The notes under the pieces are model-generated. The model saw only the letters and a program-made list of their open reading frames with translations, ran no database searches and had not been told where the DNA came from. A stretch of 44,508 nt of DNA from JBDSGC01 sp046594105 (GTDB lineage: Bacteria > Acidobacteriota > Thermoanaerobaculia > Gp7-AA8): NCBI GenBank assembly GCA_046594105.1, contig JBKJQB010000090.1:1-44508 (forward strand), given 5' to 3'. Of this stretch, positions 26,447 to 34,776 are shown in pieces (positions within the stretch are counted from its first letter, which is position 1; each line of letters begins with the position of its first letter). A program made the translations under genes and the position numbers.

Positions 26447-26556
26447 TCGAACAGCGAGCGATCACTCTCTGTGCACTGCTGCCAGAAGTGAGGCTGTGGC
26501 CAGGCGGCGTCGGGCCTGATTCTGCGTGCTACAGTGAATCGGTCGGTGATTGAACA

Positions 26557-27739
26557 ATGCTCACGATGAGAAATACCGTCGCGGTACTCGGATTCGGATT
26601 CGGCCTCGCGGGGTGCGTCTCGCCCATCCCCTCGATCGCGCTGTCGTTTCCTATGACATCGCGACGGCCGACGCGGTCTCCAAGCAGCTGTTGCTGAACA
26701 TCGCCCGCGCGCGAAACAACGAGCCCATTCATTTCACGGCCGTGTCCAGTATCGCCGCTACGTATCGCCTCAGCACCAGCGCCGGAATCGGGCCGGCCAT
26801 GACCGGCGATCGGGCGGAAGAGTCGTCCCTTTCTTCGGCGTCACCGCTGAGGAGAATCCGACCATCAGCATTTCCCCGATGCAGGGGGACGAGTTTACGC
26901 AACGGCTGCTGACGCCATTTCGGGAGTCGCAACTGACCCTTCTCCTGCGCCAGGGCTTCGACGTCGATGCGCTTCTTCGATTGCTGGGGGCCGCGCTCCG
27001 TCTCGACAACGACGGTTCGGAGACGTCAACGACCTTTTCCAACCGCCCCTCGGATCGGGAGGGCTACATCGTTTATCGACACGTCATGGCCCAGCTCTCG
27101 AGCATCCAGGACCGGCATGCCCTCTATGCCGAGCCGCTGCACTTCACGCAGAGCTTTACGGTTCCCGAAGCCTCGGTCACCCCGGAGAGCTACCAGTCCA
27201 CCTACAAGGACTTCACCATCGTGCGCGATGCCGCGGAGCACGTTTACCGCGTGTCGCGGCGGGTCAATGGTCGGGTCATGATCACGAACTTTGATCCTGA
27301 CATCCTGTCGAACGAGGAACGTCTGCGACTCCATCAGAAAGCGGAAGAGGCTCCTTTTAACGACGTGCTGATCGACATCAGACCGGGTCACGTCGGTGGA
27401 GAGTTGCCGATTCAGGGCAGGCTCCGTCTCAGGAGTTTTCATGAGGTGCTGAACTTCATCGGGCGGGGAATTCGGGAGGAGCCCGAATTCGACGCGACAC
27501 CAGACCCGAGGACGCCGGCCATCACCGAGAATCCGCGCAGTGCATTGGAGATCCTGGAGACCCAACACCTGCCGGTGAGCTCACGACTGACTGTGCGCCT
27601 GAACGGTTTTGACTATGCCGTTGCTCCGCAGGCCGGCTATCAGTGGAACCAGAAAGCGTTCAGCCTTCTCTATCAGCTGTTCCAGACGACCGTGTCCGCG
27701 GTCGCGCCGTCGGGACCATCGATCACGATCGCTAAGTAA
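26557..27739 (+). pseudogene. lipoprotein-like gene broken by two frameshifts
   Basis: Three frames together give one protein. The first (from 26557) is a lipoprotein signal, VAVLGFGFGLAGC followed by VSPIP. The second (about 26632-26811) reads LDRAVVSYDIATADAVSKQ, LLLNIARARNNEPIHFTAVS. The third (26812-27739) reads VVPFFGVTAEENPTIS, MQGDEFTQRLLTPF, LLLRQGFDVDALLRLLG and runs to the stop. Each switch would be repaired by one extra base in a short homopolymer: a C in CCCC at 26628-26631 and a G in GGG at 26812-26814. The joined protein resembles, from memory, an uncharacterised lipoprotein family of Proteobacteria with LLLNIARAR and QRLLTPF blocks. Either the gene is decaying or the assembly has two homopolymer errors. 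Its function is unknown. Confidence 0.7.
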
Positions 27740-27829
27740 CGCGCGCCGTCAACGTCGGGAATGGATCGTGTGTTGCGGTCGGTCGCGCTCATAGCACGCC
27801 CGGTCACTGCACGCGTCGCCCCCATCTCC

Positions 27830-28207
27830 TCACCCCACGTCGTAGAAGAACTCTTCCTTGACGATCTTGCCATCCTTCACGGTGTAGAGCGCGACTTCCT
27901 GAAATCGGTTGCGCTTTCCCTTCTGCGGACCGGCCTTCGGTGTGATGTCGTAATCGAAGATCACCGCGAATCGATCCTGCTGCGGGAACGGACCCTCCGC
28001 GCGCGCATGATGGATGTCGTGGTTCTCGTACCACCACTTGTTCTTGGCCACGACTTTGTCGATGCCTCGCTGCTCGGCCGGCATCTCGGCGTTGCCCATG
28101 GCCTCGACGCTGACGATGTCCGGGCTGTAGAGGGAACTGATCGCGTCGAGGTTCAAACCGTTGCGACAAAACTCGACGAGCTTCATTCCGACCTGTTTCG
28201 CGTCCAT
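27830..28207 (-). CDS. SnoaL-like (NTF2-fold) protein
   Basis: A 125-residue cytoplasmic protein with the cone-shaped NTF2/SnoaL fold pattern: an N-terminal helix (VGMKLVEFCRNG), LYSPDIVSVEAMG, a central helix with DKVVAKNKWWYEN, and C-terminal strands VALYTVKDGKIVKEEFFYD. The last motif, DGKIV-x-E-x-F, is common in the family. The ATG at 28207 has AAGGAG 6 bases upstream, so the longer frame from 28303 is not used. Members range from isomerases to binding proteins; the substrate is unknown. Confidence 0.85.
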   Translation of the reverse strand: MDAKQVGMKLVEFCRNGLNLDAISSLYSPDIVSVEAMGNAEMPAEQRGIDKVVAKNKWWYENHDIHHARAEGPFPQQDRFAVIFDYDITPKAGPQKGKRNRFQEVALYTVKDGKIVKEEFFYDVG

Positions 28208-28410
28208 GACGATCTCCTTCTGAGTGACTTCGCTTTCTTGTCTGACTTCGGCGGCATCGGATGCAGAACGCGTTTCACGCAAGCGACATCTTACTTCCGC
28301 CATGCCGCGCGTGGCCGCTCACCAGTCCGTCAATGACGCGAGAGCGCCGGGTCGCTTGTTCGGGGTCGGACCCTCGGTCCCCGTTTGTAGTCGGTTGCGT
28401 TTGTCGTCTC

Positions 28411-28601
28411 AGCCGCGGAGCGGCGACCCAGGGCGTCAGCCCTGGGAACGTTCCGGCGACAAGACGAGAGCCGCGGAGCGGCGATAGAGTCCCTGCCGAA
28501 ATGCCGATGAGATGTCGCCGCTCCGCGGCTTGCGAGATCAGGTAGAACGAGGTACCCAAGGCTCACGCCTTGGGCTACTTGAATGTCGCCGCTCCGCGGC
28601 T
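28411..28601. repeat. cluster of four 17-bp repeats with interspersed palindromes
   Basis: AGCCGCGGAGCGGCGAY occurs at 28411-28427 and 28469-28485. Its reverse complement GTCGCCGCTCCGCGGCT lies at 28514-28530 and 28585-28601, and again at 41345-41361. Between them are short palindromes of one type, CCCAGGGC-GTCA-GCCCTGGG (28427-28446) and CCCAAGGC-TCAC-GCCTTGGG (28555-28574). The layout suggests accumulated REP-like elements. Confidence 0.75.
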
Positions 28602-28664
28602 GGGAAGACGGAAAGACAGGGGAGATGTGATCCGCGATTTCAGCGCTTAAGGTAGGATCGCGCC

Positions 28665-29068
28665 GTGGTCGATTCACCGGACTCTCGTGTGCTGTTTGAG
28701 TCGGCGCCGTCGCTGCACCTGGTCGTCGATTCGGAGCTACGCATCGTCGCTGCGAGTGATGCTTACCTCTCGGCCACGATGACCGACCGCGAACCATCAT
28801 GGGCAGGCCTCTCTTTGAGATATTTCCAGACAAGCCTGACGACCCTGGGGCGACCGGCGTGGACAACTTGCGAGCTTCGCTGAAGACGGCTCTTCGCCCC
28901 GGCAATCCTCAGACGATGGCGGTTCAGACGTACGACGTTCCACGGCCCATTGCAGATGGCGGGAGGCTTTGAGGAACGCTTGGTCCTGTCGATCTGGCCC
29001 ACGAAGTTGCACGGCTCGCGCGGCCAGACGAGAAGCTCCCCGCGGAATGAGTCCCTGACGATTGGTAA
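28665..29068 (+). pseudogene. internally deleted copy of the histidine kinase at 41427-43034
   Basis: From 28554 on, the sequence follows 41314 onward base for base, with roughly nine in ten bases identical by eye. It includes the short palindrome, the 17-bp repeat, the promoter-like TAGGAT and the GTG start. One A is missing at 28791, and an extra base near 28960 restores the frame. At 28980/28981 it jumps from the equivalent of 41742 to the equivalent of about 42947, removing about 1.2 kb: the rest of the PAS-side region, HisKA, HATPase and nearly all of the receiver. The tail (HEVARLARPD equivalent) then meets a premature TGA at 29047. It cannot encode a working kinase. Confidence 0.88.
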
Positions 29069-29281
29069 GGCCTCCGTGATGAGGCCGAGAAGAACCAACC
29101 AGGGGAGCGGGCTTCTGTTGAGCACTTTCCGGGTGACCCCTGGGACAGTCTGCGGACGAACAGGCGGTGCAGGCTTCGAGGAGCTCGGAGGCTTTCGAAC
29201 TGCCCCACAGCATTCCCCTGGTCCCCGTTTTCCGCTCCGAACGCGGCGTCAGGGCGGGGCTGAGCGATTCCAATCGCTGGA
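29069..29281. other. short intergenic stretch
   Basis: Similarity to the region after the intact kinase gene fades by about 29097. Beyond that I see no gene or repeat up to the SulP stop codon. Confidence 0.5.
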
Positions 29282-30979
29282 CTACCGCTCCGCGCTCTCC
29301 TCGTGGATCAAGGTCGCGGCACGCTCGATTGCCGTACCGAGCGACCCCTTGAAATTCTGGCGGCCAAATACGCCGACCTTCTGAGCTCGAACGAATTTCC
29401 TTAATAACGGCCGCCGCATTTCACAGAGAATCAGCGTCGTGCCCTGCGCCCGGCATCGTTTCGCCAGTGTCTCCAGCGCGTGCATTCCAGTCGCGTCGAG
29501 CGCCGGGACGTGCCGCATCCGAAGAATGAAGACACGTGGCCTGCCTCCGATGTCGCTGAGAACCTCTTGAATTTTTTCGGCAACGGCGAAGAAGAATGGG
29601 CCGGTGGCGTCGACGATCTCGATCCCCGGCGGCATCGGAATTCTCGGGCCGCCGCGCAGTTCCCGCATCAGGTCAGGGTCCGTCGGATCGTTCAACGCGC
29701 GTACGTCGTCGGTGATCAGGGTCATCGTGGTCACCTCGGTCATTCGGCGAAGGAACAGCAGCGCCGCTACGACGATCCCCACGGCGACCGCAACGGTCAG
29801 GTCCACGAGGATGGTCAGGGCGAACGTAAGCAGAAGAACGACAACATCACCACGCGGAGCGCGCAGAAGTGACGCGAATGATCGCCACTCGCTCATGTGA
29901 TACGCGACCACAACCAGGATCGCTGCGAGCGACGCCAGCGGCACCATGGCCGCCCATTTTCCAGCGAAGATGAGGATGAGTAGCAAGGTGAAAGCGTGCA
30001 CCACTCCGGCCACCGGGGTCCGTGCACCGGCCTTGATATTCGTGGCGGTGCGTGCGATTGCGCCCGTTGCCGGAATGCCGCCGAAGATGGGGCTGGCAAT
30101 GTTGGCGATGCCTTGGGCGATCAGCTCTGTGTTGGAGTCATGACGGTCACCGGTCATGCCGTCGGCAACAACCGCTGAGAGCAGGGACTCGATCGCTGCC
30201 AGAAGGGCAATGGTGAACGCCGGCGGGACGAGATGGCGCAACGTGTCGAGGTGCATCGGCGGCAGGCCTGGCGCGGGAAGACTCGATGGCACGCCGCCAA
30301 ACCTGCTGCCGATCGTTTCCACCGGGAGGTCCAGCAGCCGCACAGCGATCGTCGCCAGCACCATTGCAGCGAAGGGTGCGGGCACCTGTCGCCATGCTCG
30401 CGGCCAGACGAGGATCAGAATCAACGTCGCCGCTGCCACCGCGAATGCAGAGGGAGTGAGGGTCGAGAAACGCGCCGAAATCGCAATCCACTTTTCGATG
30501 AATTCCGCTGGCAACAATCCCATGTGCAGGCCCAGCAGATCCTTCATCTGCGAGCTGAAGATGATGACCGCGATTCCCGAGGTAAAACCGGTGACCAGGG
30601 GATGGGGGATGAACTTGATGAGGGAACCCATCCGCGCGAGCCCGAGGATGATCAGAATGACTCCTGCGAGAAGAGTGGCCTGCACCAGCCCCTGGTAACC
30701 GTACTTCGTCACGATCCCATAGACGATGACGACGAACGCACCGGTCGGGCCGCCGATCTGGACGCTGCTCCCCCCCAGTGCCGAGATGATGAAGCCGGCG
30801 ACGATGGCGGTGTATAGCCCGCGCTCCGGTGGCACGCCGGAGGCGATCGCAAAGGCAAGCGCAAGAGGTAGCGCGACGATCCCCACGACCACCCCGGCAC
30901 TCAGATCGCGCAGGAAATCGTTTCGGGTGTAGCCGCGCAGCAGCTCCAGACTCTTAGGAAGAAAACCGTTCACGTGCAC
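29282..30979 (-). CDS. SulP family anion transporter with STAS domain
   Basis: A 565-residue membrane transporter of the SLC26/SulP family. The N-terminal part has DLSAGVVVGIVALPLALAFA and GGSSVQIGGPTGAFVVIV, the typical helix 1-3 signatures. Some ten to fourteen membrane segments follow, including GGIPATGAIARTATNIKAGA, where sulfate-specific members often differ. The C-terminal STAS domain (about 445-555) includes VFILRMRHVPALDATGMHALE with the conserved D-A-T-G loop. Sulfate, bicarbonate or another anion is possible, and sequence alone does not decide. The start is GTG at 30979 or a second GTG two codons later. A regulator gene on the same strand lies 244 bp upstream; the gap shows nothing recognisable. 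Confidence 0.92.
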   Translation of the reverse strand: MHVNGFLPKSLELLRGYTRNDFLRDLSAGVVVGIVALPLALAFAIASGVPPERGLYTAIVAGFIISALGGSSVQIGGPTGAFVVIVYGIVTKYGYQGLVQATLLAGVILIILGLARMGSLIKFIPHPLVTGFTSGIAVIIFSSQMKDLLGLHMGLLPAEFIEKWIAISARFSTLTPSAFAVAAATLILILVWPRAWRQVPAPFAAMVLATIAVRLLDLPVETIGSRFGGVPSSLPAPGLPPMHLDTLRHLVPPAFTIALLAAIESLLSAVVADGMTGDRHDSNTELIAQGIANIASPIFGGIPATGAIARTATNIKAGARTPVAGVVHAFTLLLILIFAGKWAAMVPLASLAAILVVVAYHMSEWRSFASLLRAPRGDVVVLLLTFALTILVDLTVAVAVGIVVAALLFLRRMTEVTTMTLITDDVRALNDPTDPDLMRELRGGPRIPMPPGIEIVDATGPFFFAVAEKIQEVLSDIGGRPRVFILRMRHVPALDATGMHALETLAKRCRAQGTTLILCEMRRPLLRKFVRAQKVGVFGRQNFKGSLGTAIERAATLIHEESAER

Positions 30980-31223
30980 CTATTCTCGCTGAAACAAGAA
31001 GCTGTGCTCGCCCGAAAACGACGTCACTCGGCAACCAGCGCAGAGGAACCTCGCGAGCAGGTAACAAACCCTGCCCAGGCAACCAGTTTCCTATCCACCG
31101 GAAATCTGATCCGGGTCCGACCCTTCGAGGGCCGCGAGGGATCGAAGGAGGTGGGGTCTGCCTGCTTCCCCAAAGCGCCGCCGATGCTCCGCGTACGAAA
31201 ACCGGGCAAGCCTGGTGAGGAAT

Positions 31224-31943
31224 TCAGCTGGTTCGCGGGGGCTCCTTCATGAACCGGACGTTCTTTGATCTCGACGACATCGCCGCGTTCCGCACCTGAA
31301 ACTCGCAGCGTCCGTCGCCGTCCTGAAAGCGGCGTTCGCGCACCACTTCGCGGCCCGTCAGGCGACGGAGGGCGCTGACGGTTGTGCTGCAGATTCCGGG
31401 GCGCTCCAGGGCGACCTCGAGATACGGGCAGTTCTGCTCGATGAGGACGAAGTCGTCTCCGCGCTTCTGAACCTTTGTGAAGGGATCCCGATCGGCATAG
31501 ATTGTCCGCAGCCGTTCCATCTTCTGGTCCAGTGGGAGAGAGGCCATGCGGGGTTCGAATTGCGCCACACGCCCGTCGGTGATTCGAGTGAGCAACGCTG
31601 TCGTCGCTTCTTCGCCGCCGGCGGCCGCAATCATGTCCAGCAGTGCGATCAGTAACTCCGGGTATTGCTTCGGGAAGAAGTGATCCCCGGCGGTGGTGAG
31701 GCAGTAACGCACGGCAGGTCTGCCCGGCGCTGGCGTGCTCCGCAGGGCTCCCCTCGACCCGCACTCAGCGTCAATCCATCCGCTTCGTTTCAGATCGACG
31801 ACATTCTTGCGCGCCGCTTCGTGGCTGACGCCGAGGACCTCGGCGATACGATGGATCGTGGCCAGCCCTTCGGTTTTGAGGAGCCGAAGGATCGTCGCGC
31901 GGGGGACAGGAAGTTCCTCAAGTGCAGTGGGAGTGGGACTCAT
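31224..31943 (-). CDS. SufR/COG2345-type HTH regulator with C-terminal cysteines
   Basis: A 239-residue DNA-binding protein. Residues about 12-65 form a winged helix (ATILRLLKTEGLATIHRIAE, VLGVSHEAARKNVVDLKRSG, then GRPAVRYCLTTAG). The C-terminal half keeps the COG2345/SufR layout: QNCPYLEVA, PGIC, then LLRxLLG-like ALRRLTG, and a later GRCEF. Three spaced cysteines could hold part of an Fe-S cluster, as in SufR, which has four. No suf genes are in the window, though the cysteine desulfurase is about 29 kb away. The ATG at 31943 is preferred; one eight codons upstream (31967) is also possible. It diverges from the di-haem cytochrome gene, which is a candidate target. Confidence 0.75.
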   Translation of the reverse strand: MSPTPTALEELPVPRATILRLLKTEGLATIHRIAEVLGVSHEAARKNVVDLKRSGWIDAECGSRGALRSTPAPGRPAVRYCLTTAGDHFFPKQYPELLIALLDMIAAAGGEEATTALLTRITDGRVAQFEPRMASLPLDQKMERLRTIYADRDPFTKVQKRGDDFVLIEQNCPYLEVALERPGICSTTVSALRRLTGREVVRERRFQDGDGRCEFQVRNAAMSSRSKNVRFMKEPPRTS

Positions 31944-32055
31944 GATCGGAGCTGCTTCAGGAAGCATGCCCTGCCAGTCGCGGCATTGTCCAACCGTCAG
32001 GTTGTAGAATTGCGCGCGCTTCTTGCAAGCCTGGGGGACGGAGGCTTCTCATCTC

Positions 32056-33450
32056 ATGTCGATCCCTTCGTTCCGCCGCGGTGTGGTCCCGTTCGCTCTG
32101 GCTGCAGTCGTCGCCTGTCTCAGTCATTCATCCTCGATTCGGGCGGCGACGCCTGGAAAGAGTGCAAAGGGCAAGGCGGAAGTTCAGAAAGCAGGAGAAG
32201 TAAAAGCCACCAGGGAAAACTGGAATGCGGCAGTCGATGCGAACGCCACGGCGTTTTATGCCGAGGGGAAGAGGATCTTCCGCTTCGACACGTTCGGCGA
32301 CGAGGTGTTCTGGACGGACACCTTAAAACTGCATCAGGCCATCGCGGGCGCGAAGCTGGGAGGCGTTGGAGGAGGAGTCAGTCCGAAGACCGCTCTCAGC
32401 GTGGGTTTGAAAGTCGATACCGACGCCTTGCCGGCGGCGGTCGTCAGCGCCATCAAAACGGGAAAAGTGGATCTCGACGACCCGGCCACCACGCTCACAC
32501 TGCTCAAGCTCAACGCCGTGGTTGGTGTGAAAGGAACGCTCAACGACGATGGAAGCCTGAGCAGTGTCGGACTGACGTGCGCGGTCTGCCATTCCACGGT
32601 CGATGATTCCTTCGCTCCCGGCATCGGGCGCCGCCTCGATGGCTGGGCGAACCGCGATCTCAACGCCGGCGCCATCATCGCGCTTTCTCCTGGATTGAAC
32701 GCGATCAGCAAACTGCTCGGCGTGGACGACGCAACGACCCGCAAGGTGCTGGCAAGCTGGGGGCCCGGAAAATTTGACGCCGTGCTGAACCTGGACGGCA
32801 AGGCGTTCCGGCCGGACGGCAAGCCTGCAGCCACGCTGATCCCTCCCGCCTTCGGCATGGCCGGTGTGAACATGCACACATGGACCGGAGGTTGGGGCAC
32901 GGTCACGTACTGGAACGCCTATGTTGCGAACCTGGAGTTGCAGGGGCAGGGAACGTTCTACGATCGGCGGCTCATGAATGCCGAGCAATATCCTGTGGCC
33001 GCGAAGAACGGCTTCGGCAACAAACGAAGCGGCGTGGACATGGTGACGTCGAAGCTGGGCGCGCTCCACTTCTATCAACTGGCGCTTCCCACTCCTCGCG
33101 CTCCGCAAGGGTCGTTCAATGAGGCGAGCGCGAAGCGCGGGGACGTGGTGTTCCGAGGAAAAGCTCAATGCGCGACGTGCCATGTGCCGCCGTTGTTTAC
33201 GGAGCCGGGGTGGAACACGCATCTACCGTCAGAAATCGGGATCGATGACTTCCAGGCGAAACGCTCGCCCGAGGGAACGTACAGGACGGCGCCTCTGCGC
33301 GGCCTCTGGTCGCATCAGAAGGGCGGCTTCTACCACGATGGCCGCTTCGCGACGCTGCTCGAGGTCGTCAATCATTACGACACATTCAAGAAACTTCAGC
33401 TCACGGACGCCGAGAAGAATGACCTCATCGAATACCTGAAGTCGCTTTGA
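32056..33450 (+). CDS. exported di-haem c-type cytochrome
   Basis: A 464-residue periplasmic protein with a signal peptide (about 1-30, GVVPFALAAVVACLSHSSSIRAA) and two c-haem sites, CAVCH at 175-179 and CATCH at 372-376. The C-terminal part (KRGDVVFRGKAQCATCH, PPLFTEPGWNTH, TAPLRGLWSHQKGGFYHDGR, VVNHYDTF) strongly resembles the second haem domain of the MauG/cytochrome c peroxidase group. The N-terminal part is less typical. Peroxidase or terminal electron-transfer roles are both possible. The ATG at 32056 has GGAGG 11 bases before it. A palindrome that may end transcription follows. It precedes the nitrate-reductase-like operon on the same strand. Confidence 0.85.
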   Translation: MSIPSFRRGVVPFALAAVVACLSHSSSIRAATPGKSAKGKAEVQKAGEVKATRENWNAAVDANATAFYAEGKRIFRFDTFGDEVFWTDTLKLHQAIAGAKLGGVGGGVSPKTALSVGLKVDTDALPAAVVSAIKTGKVDLDDPATTLTLLKLNAVVGVKGTLNDDGSLSSVGLTCAVCHSTVDDSFAPGIGRRLDGWANRDLNAGAIIALSPGLNAISKLLGVDDATTRKVLASWGPGKFDAVLNLDGKAFRPDGKPAATLIPPAFGMAGVNMHTWTGGWGTVTYWNAYVANLELQGQGTFYDRRLMNAEQYPVAAKNGFGNKRSGVDMVTSKLGALHFYQLALPTPRAPQGSFNEASAKRGDVVFRGKAQCATCHVPPLFTEPGWNTHLPSEIGIDDFQAKRSPEGTYRTAPLRGLWSHQKGGFYHDGRFATLLEVVNHYDTFKKLQLTDAEKNDLIEYLKSL

Positions 33451-33471
33451 CACAGTTCAAAAGAGTGAATC

Positions 33472-33498
33472 AAGGGGAGCCTGCTGCAGGCTCCCCTT
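33472..33498. terminator. 13-bp perfect palindrome after the cytochrome gene
   Basis: AAGGGGAGCCTGC and its complement surround a single T. It is placed 22 bases after the cytochrome stop codon and can form a strong GC-rich hairpin, but no U-tract follows, so termination is plausible rather than certain. Confidence 0.55.
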
Positions 33499-33631
33499 GG
33501 TCCTTGCAGGGATCGAGGCATACAAGCTGAGGTGTTGGATCTCGGGCGTTTTTCGCGTCAGCAACGTGGAAGAGCAGACTGGCCGTAAATCGATGGGATG
33601 GCCGTGACTGGAGAAGAGTAAGCTGCCGGCC

Positions 33632-34720
33632 ATGACTTTCGGGAGAGTGGGGAGTGAGCGGATCGTTGCGGCCTCCTGGGGCGTCGCGTTCACTGCCGTG
33701 CTGGCGGTCCTGATCGTCTTCGGCTCGCGGAACCTGCAGCATTTCGATGCGCCGCTGGTCGGCTACACCTTCGCGGTCCTCTTCTCCACGTTCGCCATCA
33801 CCTATCGCTATTCGATGTGGCTGCACAAACCGCCGACGAAGCTCTACTGGCGGCGCGGCTGGCAGGTGTTCTTTCGCCGGCGCTGGTTCGGTCACAACTC
33901 ATTGCAGTGGGTCAAGCAAGTGACGCTTGATATGGCGCTCAATCGCTTCATCCTTCACCGCAGCAGGCTGCGCGGGCTGACGCACATGCTGATCATGTGG
34001 GGCTGCATCCTGGCCTTCGCAATCACCTTTCCGCTGGTCTTCGGATGGATTCACTTCGAGACGCTGCCGGATCGCCTGGACTGGTATCGCACGTACGTGT
34101 TCGGTTTCCCCACCTTTGCCTTTCCGGTGCACTCGCTGGTCGGCTTCCTCACCTTTCATGGCCTGGTTTGGGCGTCGTTTGCGGTGATCGCCGGCGTGAT
34201 GCTGGCCATGCGCCGGCGCATGCGCGACCACGGCGCAGCGGCGGTGCAAAGGTTCGGCGAGGACATCCTGCCGCTCATCCTCCTCTTCGCCATCAGCGTG
34301 ACCGGCCTGATGCTGACGGCGAGCTACACCTGGATGAAGGGCTACGGCTACGAGTTCCTCTCCCTGATTCACGCCGTGACGGTCATCTTCACGCTGCTCT
34401 ATCTGCCGTTCGGAAAGTTCTTCCACATCTTCCAGCGGCCGGCCCAACTCGGCGTGGCGTTCTACAAAGACATCGGCCCACGCGAAGGAATGGCCCACTG
34501 CGCCCGTTGCAATGAGCCATACGCGTCGCAGATGCACATCGACGATCTGATCGCCGTGGAACGCGAGCTAGGCTATCGCTTCGAAATGAACGGGCCGGTC
34601 GATCACTACCAGCGCATCTGTCCATCCTGCCGCCGATCGATGCTGGCCATCGCGCAGGGGACCCTCTGGGCGAAACCAGAAACCAGAAACCAGAAAAGAC
34701 TTCCGATCTTGAGATTTTGA
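33632..34720 (+). CDS. NarI/HdrE-like membrane cytochrome b protein with two CxxC pairs
   Basis: A 362-residue protein with about six membrane helices. Histidines in HMLIMWGC, PVHSLVGF, FHGLVW and SLIHAVTV, and the GKFFHIFQRP segment, resemble the haem-b quinol-oxidising subunits of the NarI/HdrE/DsrM group. The cytoplasmic tail holds two CxxC pairs, C290/C293 (CARC) and C330/C333 (CPSC), like a zinc ribbon or rubredoxin-type site. The last 16 residues (KPETRNQK then RLPILRF) are encoded by a heptamer array, so the natural C-terminus was overwritten or extended. It is the first gene of the nitrate-reductase-like operon and probably passes quinol electrons to the Fe-S subunit. Haem ligation is inferred. 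The ATG has a distant GGAGAAG. Confidence 0.78.
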   Translation: MTFGRVGSERIVAASWGVAFTAVLAVLIVFGSRNLQHFDAPLVGYTFAVLFSTFAITYRYSMWLHKPPTKLYWRRGWQVFFRRRWFGHNSLQWVKQVTLDMALNRFILHRSRLRGLTHMLIMWGCILAFAITFPLVFGWIHFETLPDRLDWYRTYVFGFPTFAFPVHSLVGFLTFHGLVWASFAVIAGVMLAMRRRMRDHGAAAVQRFGEDILPLILLFAISVTGLMLTASYTWMKGYGYEFLSLIHAVTVIFTLLYLPFGKFFHIFQRPAQLGVAFYKDIGPREGMAHCARCNEPYASQMHIDDLIAVERELGYRFEMNGPVDHYQRICPSCRRSMLAIAQGTLWAKPETRNQKRLPILRF

Positions 34721-34770
34721 CTTCTAACTTCTAACTACTGCTTTCTGACTTTGTTTCTGGTTTCTGGTTT
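34672..34770. repeat. inverted pair of heptamer arrays
   Basis: Units of GAAACCA (34672-34697) run through the end of the membrane-subunit gene, and TTTCTGG units (34741-34770) lie just before the molybdoenzyme ATG. Together they can form a hairpin whose distal arm occupies the place of a Shine-Dalgarno sequence. Decayed units (TTCTAAC) fill the space between. Confidence 0.8.
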
Positions 34771-34776
34771 GAACGT

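Noticed and set aside
28411..28601. Possible CRISPR array from repeated 17-mers
   Set aside because: The copies are in both orientations, the spacing is irregular (41-58 bases) and no cas gene is nearby; they behave as REP-like elements.
28763..29273. Minus-strand frames of 120-158 residues over the deleted kinase copy
   Set aside because: They run antisense to sequence that clearly derives from the kinase gene, and they have no recognisable domain.
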